From: Styela clava
Lineage: Eukaryota; Chordata; Ascidiacea; Stolidobranchia; Styelidae
DNA length: 64,000 nt
Assembly (NCBI RefSeq): GCF_964204865.1
Contig: NC_135258.1
Span: 6,129,001-6,193,000 of the forward strand
Direction of reading: 5' to 3'
Shown: in pieces, positions 52,501 to 60,647 of the stretch
How positions within the stretch are numbered: position 1 is the first letter of the stretch
Layout of the letters: the number at the start of each line of letters is the position of its first letter
Notes under the pieces: model-generated
What the model saw: only the letters and a program-made list of their open reading frames with translations
Told to the model about the DNA's origin: nothing
Database searches by the model: none
Program-made: the position numbers and the translations under genes

Positions 52501-55471
52501 AAAAAAAGTGACTGAAAATTGTATATTTCGAAGGCTATTATATTTAATCATTTCCAAAATCTTATGTGAGATCCTTGGGATTCGTTCTTTGTGTGCAATG
52601 ACGTCACAAAAATTAAAAAGTTCGCACCTTGTGGCGGTTCCGCCTTCGCGTTAGCGAAAGGTTCGGTGAAATGGTGAACACTGCGGTATGGTAACGGTAG
52701 TCTAATTGTGACCCTCTCTTGTTTGTCTTTCAGATCGGAGCAGGTGATTTCTCGCAACACGATGGAGCGCAGTTTGTAGCCACGGGAGGAACCTGCGCTA
52801 GCACCGGAGGTTCTGGTTGGTGGTAAGACAAAATTGTTTTGTATCTGCATAGGCAGCAGCAGAAACTTTATTTTTTTTATGTCTGAAACCAGTCTATGGA
52901 TTTTATTTTCTTATTGCATTGCATCTCAAAAAGCCCTATTCGAATACTTTCTGCTCCATTGAACCCTCTGCACTCAGCATTAACTTTTGTGAGTTTTGCC
53001 ATTTGTGTAATTACAATTAAATTGTAGTCTCGTTAAACGAGTAACTAGTAGCTGTTCACTAAATGCTTAGGTTAAACGATAATTTAGTCTACACATATCT
53101 CACAATAAAGTTACGTCCAGAATATATTCAACTCCTCGCGCTTTATTTTACTCTGCGCGTCGGATCTGGCCCGCGTTCCGTAGGTGGCCGACCCCCGGTC
53201 TAGTAGTTGATGAGAATAGCGATTGTTTTTCTCACAAACACGAAAAAAATACAAACGATTCATAGTGCATTTCGTGTCCAATAGCGACAATATTGCTTAA
53301 GTTATGCAAACCATTCCAAAGCAGGTTACGGCGGTTAGTCGTATTCATGTTACTTTTTGTGGAATGAACCAAGTATTCACAGATCCGTTATTTGTATTAT
53401 TATATGTTTGAGAAAGCCATGACTTCACGCTTCTTACACCATATTTGTATCGCATTAATACGAAGCCTAAACGCAGTAAGATTGTACGTCAAGCAGAGTG
53501 CCAATCTATAGCATGCCTTGTTTCGAATTTTGCAGGTATTATGTAGGCACGAAGAACGGTATTCAGTGTTTCCAAGTCAAACTAACGGGAACAGCAGTGT
53601 ATGCTGACATAGCGTCCAGGGGAGCTAACAGAGATGATATTCATGCAGGCATGGGTATGTCGGCAACGCAGTAACGTTCCTTTTGGTTTTATTTCACAAC
53701 TAGCTTGCACTTCCTATACAGTCTGTTTATTATAATTTTCCATTAAGGTAGAATACGACATTGCAAAATCATTGTGAGAGTTGGCATAGAAAACACTAAT
53801 TGGACTCATACTAGAGAAATCGTGCATACTTTGTTGCCATATAATTTTGTTACCATATAATTCATCTGAGTCTTCTCTTTTTTATCTAATTTTATTAATC
53901 CCCTATGGTTGTGTGTGTGCGAGTGTGTATAATTTGATTCAATAGTTTTAGGTGAGTAAACTCGCACCACTTCTTTTTGGCAATACTTTCCATCTTATAT
54001 TCTGTACGTTTTAAACCCCATCCAAGGTATTGTCAACTTTTCGGATTTCATAATCAGTTCTTATTTATTTGTTTTTATCAATCGTTCTATCGCTGTTTGT
54101 GCTGATTAGGGAGTCGAAATAAATTATCTTATCTACTTCAACTATAATTTATGGGATTGTACTGTAACCTATTCATATTTTGAACCTATTCATATTTCCT
54201 CAATCATCCCTAATTTCAACATTTGTGAGGATAGACAATCCAACCAAAAGTTTTGTAAGACACGATTTTATACCCGCATGCACCAGCACGAGCAAATCTA
54301 ACGGTTTGACTATATACACAAGGTATGCATGTCATTTCCGTCAATCGTTCAATATTCTCAACGGTCGACCTAATTACTTATCGATTTTAATCGGTAAGTA
54401 TGTTGATATTTATTTGGTATAGGTATTTATTTGTCTGTCTGTTTGTTTGTTTGTTAGATGCACGCGATATCTCACGAAAGCGAGATTGAATCTGCTCCAG
54501 ATTTTGCATGTGCATTCATCATATGTCGTACCAGAAGCCTATTGATTATTTCGTATAATTAGAGAGTTATTAATTAATTATTGATGGGACACAAGGTGTC
54601 ACTATAGAGTAAGAGCGCTGTTTTGGGATCCCCTAACTTTCGATCGATAAGTCTTCGGTCTCTGACCGATATTCTCGTTTGTTAATTGTCAAGTTAACAT
54701 TTTACCTAAGGCTGTTTCCGTGTATTTCATTTTTAATGGTTGCTGGCAAATTGCTGGAAGCCTCAAAAGATGTCGTGATAAGCTTGTTTTGCAAGTTGAT
54801 CCATAAAGTAAATTCATTACACATTTTTTCTGTTATTAATTTTATCTTCTAAATTCTGCGGGGCGAGATAAAAAAAAACGTAGGTGTTTCAGGACAAAAA
54901 ATAATAGAGAAACGCTCGACTAGAGACTTGTTTAAAATCAAAGCTGCAATTGAACTTAACATCCAAGTGACAATTAATATTTTACAGGAGTCTACAAGAA
55001 AGCAATGATGTCCATCAAACTTGTAAGTAAACAAAAGACTCAAATAAAATATTGATTTATTGAGTGCATTTTAATTGTGTACTCTTATAGTAAAAAAGGA
55101 ATCATTTTTGATGTGAAGATTACATGCTTGAAAATATAAAGAAGGCAGAAGGGAAAATATGGGAGTTGCAAGATTTTGACCGGTATCTGCCGGTTTATTT
55201 GTGTTTATGGACCATTTGATTAGTTCATTTTAGTGTTGCCTACCATGATCTGAACCCAATTCATCAAATCGAATGATCCATCCGAGTTTCAAATGTTGAG
55301 CTTCAATTCCAGCAACTGCTAGTTGATTGTGAAAAAAGTGAAATGAAGTAAAAATTTTCTGAATTTTATTCTTTCGCAATGTTAACCAGAGTACATCTTT
55401 TATTAATATAAAAAATATTAAAAAGTTTTCACCCCACTCTGAAGATGTCGTTCTCGTTTCAGAACAAGTAA
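32772..55471 (+). CDS. Type II membrane protein with hendecad stalk and fibrinogen-like domain (about 44 exons)
   Basis: The chained coding exons total 2,151 nt, exactly 717 codons including the stop, with every phase agreeing. From the N terminus: an acidic Ser-rich cytosolic tail (~95 residues, NLYENP near the start, KLPKKKRQR before the membrane), one transmembrane helix, a GPP hinge, a ~340-residue stalk of mostly 11-residue units, each its own 33-nt exon, and a C-terminal fibrinogen-like domain. Basic residues on the cytosolic side and no signal peptide indicate N-in, C-out topology. The stalk carries N-glycosylation sequons (NST, NYT, NVT, NQT). The order resembles FIBCD1, a type II fibrinogen-domain receptor, but orthology is not claimed. 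Coiled-coil oligomers displaying fibrinogen heads at the cell surface are the likely form; ligand unknown. A paralogue follows at 60648. The 33-nt exon at 43057-43089 has a weak donor; without it the protein is 705 residues. Confidence 0.82.
34903..35827 (+). other. Juxtamembrane hinge micro-exons
   Basis: Three small exons: 34903-34924 (22 nt, GKDRKVP), 35377-35394 (18 nt, GPPAFP) and 35798-35827 (30 nt, EPDPVIEKAN). Together they form a Pro-rich hinge between membrane and stalk. The 18-nt exon is framed by tttaag and gtaagt. All junctions after the first exon are phase 1. Confidence 0.7.
35877..36539. other. Intron of the fibrinogen-domain gene, nothing else seen
   Basis: AT-rich intronic sequence. 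An alternative acceptor-like tattacag lies ~18 bp upstream of the used tttacag before exon 36540. No element boundaries are recognised. Confidence 0.4.
42411..42560 (-). mobile_element. tRNA-derived SINE head, antisense, intronic
   Basis: On the minus strand it reads an A-box-like ggtgaccgaacggt and a B-box-like ggttcaaatccc about 40 bases apart, followed by a non-tRNA body. It differs from the SINE at 17458. It lies between stalk exons 42235 and 42634, and no acceptor stem closes properly, so it is not a functional tRNA. Confidence 0.6.
42700..42780. mobile_element. hAT terminal fragment in intron
   Basis: The sequence gggtgtcaaactcgcggcc followed by a GC palindrome (gcggcccgggggccgc) is typical of the ends of hAT/Charlie-like elements. 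I did not find its partner end. Similar ggcccg-type ends occur near 34565, 39230 and 53180. Confidence 0.5.
45008..45039 (+). pseudogene. Stop-bearing stalk exon (decayed or alternative last exon)
   Basis: After a good acceptor (attctttcag) a phase-1 frame reads E-AWNVLSSES and then TAA at 45037-45039. No GT lies at the 33-nt position. An AATAAA follows at 45063-45068. It is either a dead array member or a functional alternative terminal exon that would end the protein within the stalk, before the fibrinogen domain. The sequence alone does not decide. Confidence 0.5.
45063..45068 (+). terminator. Candidate intronic poly(A) signal
   Basis: AATAAA 24 bases after the TAA of the stop-bearing exon. 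It would permit a short transcript. AATAAA is frequent by chance in AT-rich introns, so support is only positional. Confidence 0.35.
45329..45520 (+). mobile_element. MITE family A copy, in stalk intron
   Basis: About 192 bp from gggcgccgctcctgtgtg to cacacactacgagagtacc, with the family core cacagacagtccccgaac. It is only 35 bp downstream of stalk exon 45262-45294. The flanks share taac. Confidence 0.8.
48290..49262. mobile_element. hAT-like element in the last stalk intron
   Basis: Begins CAGGGTTGCCAGATCCC and ends gccaatatggcaacactg, near-inverse termini 973 bp apart. The flanking 8-mers cctgcgcg and catgcgag agree at six of eight positions. Sub-terminal aaaaaagccaa repeats occur at both ends. 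No transposase frame is visible. It separates the stalk array from the fibrinogen-domain exons. Confidence 0.75.
49691..55471 (+). other. Fibrinogen-like domain (FReD) exons
   Basis: Exons 49691-49848, 50085-50220, 50914-51010, 51813-51891, 52734-52822, 53536-53654, 54988-55022 and 55463-55471, about 230 residues, the usual domain size. Diagnostic matches: SCDETRYG to VYC (first disulfide), a KGW turn, DFFRDF, NYWIGLDNMHKIT, YKLKIEL, SFRVGDEASMYKLTIGKF and GSGWWY. The domain is derived: the acidic calcium loop and the WKG..YSLK segment near the C terminus are not recognisable, and the cysteine after the WWY lies farther away than usual. The first junction has two possible pairings; donor 49849 with acceptor before 50085 keeps the GW turn. 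The last exon encodes NK then TAA; reading through the gtaagt at 55023 instead would give a stop at about 55052. Confidence 0.85.
52073..52266 (-). mobile_element. MITE family A copy, between FReD exons
   Basis: Starts ggtactcccgtagtatgtgtac and ends gatacacatacttctggagcgcc, 194 bp, inverse orientation. The flanks share gttg. Confidence 0.85.
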
Positions 55472-55603
55472 TGATAAAGAGGTAAAGAAGAAGATAAAAG
55501 AGTTAACTATGACTCAAGATGACATTTTTTTTGGCAAGGTTTTTTTTGCAATTCAAACGTTTTACATGCTTACAAATGTGACAATTCTAAGTTGTGAACT
55601 TAC

Positions 55604-55609
55604 AATAAA
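55604..55609 (+). terminator. Poly(A) signal of the fibrinogen-domain gene
   Basis: A canonical AATAAA in tacaataaaatt, about 130 bases after the terminal TAA. It sets the likely 3' end near 55.63 kb. An earlier AATAAA at 55043 would serve only if the last intron were retained. Confidence 0.6.
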
Positions 55610-55813
55610 ATTATTTTTCGATTGAAAGTGATAACTTTTGCTCGGTATATACGAAACATTGTATTGTGTTCAATCTGTATTGTATTATGTCCACTAGTTG
55701 TATATTACTGAGGAAAGTGACAATTAAAAATTCGTGACAAGGTTTATTTTGTATCTTAACGTTTCACATATTTGCAATGCCAAGTTGTGAGTCTGCTACT
55801 GAATTTTTTGAAA

Positions 55814-55896
55814 GCGGCTTGCTCATTACTTACTTGTTTCCCCAAAATAAGACCCCTTCTTATTTTGGGGAAACAAGTAAGTAATGAGCAAGCCGG
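55814..55896. repeat. Perfect 38-bp inverted repeat hairpin
   Basis: The left arm at 55815-55852 and the right arm at 55858-55895 are exact complements, with a 5-nt loop. The arms begin cggcttgctcattacttac. The inner part, cccaaaataagacc, recurs in diverged form near 56100-56110 and 56150-56170, suggesting it derives from DNA-transposon ends. It lies ~190 bp beyond the gene's poly(A) signal. Confidence 0.9.
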
Positions 55897-56195
55897 ATTG
55901 TCTTTTATTTTCATTTATTAAAAACAAGTATACAAAATAGAACATTACGAGATTTTTAAATATACTAAATATAAAAACCAATGTCCATTTATCTATAAAT
56001 AACACGATTTCATTTAAAATAACTGCTATTTTTCATTTAAAACGTATAGAAGAGATTTCTTGCTATCGACTAAGTCAAAAAAATGGCGCTGTCGACTAGG
56101 TCTTATTTTAGGGAAAGGGCTCATGTTGAAATCATTTTTAAAATTCAGGCTATTTTGGGAAAAACACGGTATATTGGGTCAACCACACGTAAAAT

Positions 56196-57240
56196 TCTAA
56201 ATGTCACGTAATCAATGACGATGCTCATATATTAAAGTTATTGTGTCAAATTCACAGCCAACACAGGTTTTACTTTTTCGATGTTGTGAAGTGTTATTCG
56301 TATTGTGCAGTTGTGTTGTGATTGTGAAATAAAAATATCCATCAACGATATGATCAATGAGGAAGAGTAAGTACAACAGTTTGAATAAAGTTTCCGTTAT
56401 AGCCCTATTTAATGATTATCACCACATTCATGAGAATGGACAAAAACTATTTGGGCTTAAATGGAATATAATCGACCTGTATAAATAAAGGATAGGATAG
56501 AGGCGAGGCGACACTTGCATTAGTTGCACTGCCAGATTTTTGGTACGTGTAGAATGTAACATGCACGAATTTTCACATACAATATTGTATGAATTTAGAA
56601 TTTTTTAAAGATGATTTATGCCCTGCATGTAACTTCCAATTTTTACAAAATATTTTATAAGTTGACAGGATTTGTTTATATAATCTGATGGTAAATTTCT
56701 AAGACTTTGCTTATAATGTTCCCTGTTTTCTTTTTACTTGTTGTTATTGATTGAATATTCATTTGTGTATCAACGTTTATCACTATTGCTTTGTTGAGTT
56801 ATTTTACACCATCTCTCAAAATCTATACTATCGCCCTTAACAAACAGCTCCCGCTCTAATTATTTAAAATATCAGTTTGTGAACCCAACAACAGAAAAAG
56901 TAAACTTTTCCACCTCTGAGTACTCCAAATGAGAAAAATATTTGTTTACTGGTTTTTATCAAATCGATATCAACAGCAATTAAGCTAACCGATCGATAGG
57001 GATTCATAATGATACAATTTTCAAAAAATTTGAGGATGTTGGGACTATTTTTATTTGAACGATTCATCGTCAAAATATTTCATTTCAACCCCCATGCCAA
57101 ATATCATGTAGTCAATGACGATGCTGATATAAAGTTTTTGTGTCAAATCCACAACTAACAAAGGTTTTACTTTTTTGATATTGGGAAGTGTTATTCGTAT
57201 TGTGAAGTTGTGAAATAAAAATCTCCATTGGTGATATTTG
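56196..57240. repeat. Pair of diverged ~150-bp direct repeats
   Basis: Copies at about 56196-56345 and 57092-57235 share tcaatgacgatgct.atat, then ttgtgtcaaatt/ccaca, aggttttactttttt/cgat, gaagtgttattcgtattgtg and gtgaaataaaaat.tccat. Each has a tatattaaag or gatataaag motif near its start and an ATG shortly after its end. They could be duplicated promoters with first exons, or just a repeat. Confidence 0.65.
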
Positions 57241-58583
57241 TGTTCAAAATGAATCTAGAAAAAAAGAGTTGATATCATCCGTAAGCTCAATGTGAAACGG
57301 TTTTGATAAAGTGTCCGATTGACGCTGGGTTATGTATACGCTAGATACAATTCTAAAGTTCGATCAAGCAAGGTCAAAGCTTAAATTTTTGGAGTCGAGA
57401 GATTGAGTTTACTGACAAATCTAAAGCGTAAGTGTAGATTTCCTCCAAGCCAATTGATTCTATTACATTATGAAAATGGCTTATCTAATTAAAAATGCAT
57501 ACAGACAATGCGTCAATGAACAAGAAGATGCGATACGTACGCAAATGTATCAGTACTTCATATACTGGGCTTACTATACGTCCTCGTATAGACGGGACAG
57601 TCTCAATTTTGACAAATAATCCAGCCCGGTTAAAATTATGACAACTGTAGATTTTTTTTCATTCAAAATTGTTAATACAACTTTGTTTGTTTATGGAGGC
57701 CAATATCACTGATTAGTCTATTTATCTATTATATTTATGAATATTCATATGAATTGAATATTACTAAGCCTCGGAATCGAACCAAGGTTTGTCTTCCTAA
57801 GATTGCTCACATTTTTGGTTTGGCACTCCCTGGTCCGAGGTCGATATTATGGAATAATTGGTTGTTGGGAATTTGAATTGCAGATAACAGTGTAGGGTCT
57901 ACTCTAGAGACGACGATCCTCGACAACGGAAAAGTCAAATAGCTAAACATTAATTAAAACGGCAATAACACTGCATATTGTGTGTTTTAGTCGAACAGAT
58001 TTTAAGGCTAGATGTAATGCGTAAATTCCCTCGTGTATCGTTTACAAGTCGTTAGTCACTTCACGAGTACGAACTTAAGTAAATGACGTTACGAGCATGC
58101 GGGGAAAAGTGTTTTTCGTATGGAACATAAAGCTACGCGCCAACGTACCGGTAATTGCTTAACGTCGCTGCGTAACGGCGTAAATGTGTTAGGTCGTTAT
58201 TTACGTCACCTTGACGTCGCCTCGATCTTGCGACAAACAAAATCACGAATAAAAATGCTTCTAAAATTTGAATGGTGCAACATAATTTCAATCTAATTGT
58301 ATCACTGGAAAGCTATCTTCAACTTCTATAAATGTTGTCGATAATTTACTAGGTTAAAAAGTAAACAAATTGAAGTTTTTTCAATTAGATTTAGGAGTTT
58401 TTCAGAAGTTTCTAATGCTTTTTAATTTTGCCAATTTCCACAAGATGATCACAATATTTTATCTCAATTTTTAAATTATAACTAGTCCTGTAGATTATCT
58501 TTCACACGATGTAAAACTTGTCTAAATATAATATATGGTTCGCAAGATATGAGGGTTTCAAAGTTGCATAGCTCATGCGGGAT

Positions 58584-58674
58584 GCCGCTAAAGCGGCTTT
58601 CAGCGTCAGAAGACTTTCTCGGGAAAGCCGCTATAGCGGCTTTCAGGATTCAAAGAGTTAATTAACTCTTTGAA
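58584..58674. repeat. Cluster of short palindromes
   Basis: Perfect palindromes at 58623-58644 (gaaagccgctatagcggc plus ttc continuation, 22 nt) and 58649-58674 (centred on gagttaattaactc, 26 nt), preceded by a near-palindrome gccgctaaagcggc at 58584-58597. Confidence 0.8.
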
Positions 58675-59584
58675 CTCTGAATCCCCAGAACGATGCTACT
58701 CTCTCACCCTGACCTCCCACGGCGTCGCATCGATTTGACGCGTTAAAAAATTGTAATATCCCTAATTTCAAATCAAAATAACTTCTAAACCATTAGATAT
58801 CAGATGGTCTGTTATATGTCATATAAAAGCTTATCTAGTCTTTTATTTTTAACTGGCATTATTTTTCACGAGATGTTCCGATGAGATGTGTAATTCTATT
58901 TTTAGTCCCACCTACCAATTTTTTTGTATTTTGATAAGATTTAATACCTTTTTGAGAAGTGTATCATCAATATATGTAAAATTTTGAAAAGTATACAAAA
59001 TTACCTTTCGTTGAATATACGGATGACTTTCTTAACATACGCATAACTCATTTTTTTGCAGAATTTGTACTATCGATTCCAATGGTTTGCGAACAAAATT
59101 GATCAACTATTTTGACGCCAAGTTTGCGTAACGACGCAAAGGGCGACGACGACATTGTCGTGATAACGTTCATGTGACGTTTCGTGCGTAACGTCTTGCG
59201 TGAGGTAGATTGCGCAATTGCGTTCACAGCTTGAGTTCAGATTGTGTCATCATTGCATCAGTATCATATCCTCGGCCCCAGATAAAACCCTTTTATTCAG
59301 ACGAATCTTGATCGAACATAGTAAAGTTGTTAGAATATAAAGGCCCTATTATATACTTTATTATTTGAATATGAGACGAAAATGAATGGCCAAAGTGAAA
59401 TATTTGATCCTCATGCATTTATGAGGTTCCGTCGGAAACATCAAGGCTAATTATTCACCGTTGGATATCATGAAAATTGAATAAAAAAAACTGATAACGG
59501 GAACGCGGAAGACATGGTGGCACCAGTAGCTCACCTGGTCAGTGTTTTACATTTTGCGGCCTCATTAGATTTTCGAAATTACTG

Positions 59585-59720
59585 CATATACGCTACATTC
59601 CTGATATCGCTATATTTACAATGGGTTTTAAACGAAAGCTTTGTCCAGAGGAAATATTGGATAGTATTCATCTATCAGAAGAAGAAAATATGGCACAATG
59701 AAGTCCAGCATTGGCGCTTA
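59585..59720 (+). other. Possible transposase N-terminal fragment
   Basis: A frame near 59620 reads MGFKRKLCPEEILDSIHLSEEE before a stop at about 59699. This weakly recalls the start of piggyBac-type transposases (RKL..EEI). The match is short; it could be chance. Confidence 0.2.
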
Positions 59721-60647
59721 ACAATGCATCCATCGATATGTTCCATCATTCCGTTTTTAAAAATCCATAATTTTGCTATTCGTATTTTTCATATCTTTAT
59801 GCAATTAATTAATTGAGAGCATATAAATAAATTTTTCTAAGATAATTGAATAGGTCAGCGGATAGGTGCTTGTACACCATACATAATTTATTATCAACAT
59901 ATTCAACAACAAAGTGAAAATACTTTTTCACACGCCCATTTAAATGTCTGATAAGTATAGTGACGTATTTATCCCATTAAAATTATATCTAAATCTGTGC
60001 AATCGTCATGTTTTTGCAACAACTAGACTTTGAACACACAGAATCATTTCCTGTTGTTTCGCGTTTTTACGGAAACAAACACTTCCCACCGATAATGACG
60101 CGTGCAAACAAAACACGGCCTTATTTCTTTACAATGGGAAATGGCAGTTGGCTGTTGTATGATCTTTTCTGACAGGACGCGATATATGCTAATCAGCTCC
60201 AAGATTGTTACGTAACTCTACTAAGACTTCTAGATCTAGTAGGAATATTTGAGCTGACTATACATCATAATTTCATAATATTCGTAACTCCACAAAGAAT
60301 CGAATTACAATAAAATCAAACACCGCAATAACAAGGATTGCCTTTGCAAGTTGAATTGTTCAAGTTAGATAGATTTGCAATTGCTGATATACATGAATGT
60401 ATTTTATTTTTATTTTTATTAGGGCGCATCACGATTTTGCTAAGTGAGTTTTGTCAGTAGCGTATCCGGATTGCATTTAAGACTTCAGCTCTGATGTATG
60501 CATTCATCGCCAAGAGATAGCTTGTGCTAATAGTAAAGATGCACCAAAGTTCCGATATAAAATGAGGAGTTTACATTGACAGATGAAATGTTTATGAAAT
60601 TACTTTAACTTTTTTTATCTGTAGTGATTTAGTTCCAGATAGTAATA

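Larger units (their letters stand above)
55910..60647. other. Intergenic region between the two paralogues
   Basis: No complete gene is seen. It holds a pair of diverged ~150-bp direct repeats (56196-56345 and 57092-57235), a palindrome cluster (58584-58674) and a stretch rich in cgtaacg/gacgtc words at 58060-59220 that may be a DNA transposon. A tRNA-like B box (ggttcgattcc, minus strand, ~57773-57785) has no convincing acceptor stem. Confidence 0.45.

Noticed and set aside
57765-57840. tRNA gene on the minus strand
   Set aside because: There is a B-box-like ggttcgattcc and a plausible T arm, but I find no matching acceptor stem or A box.
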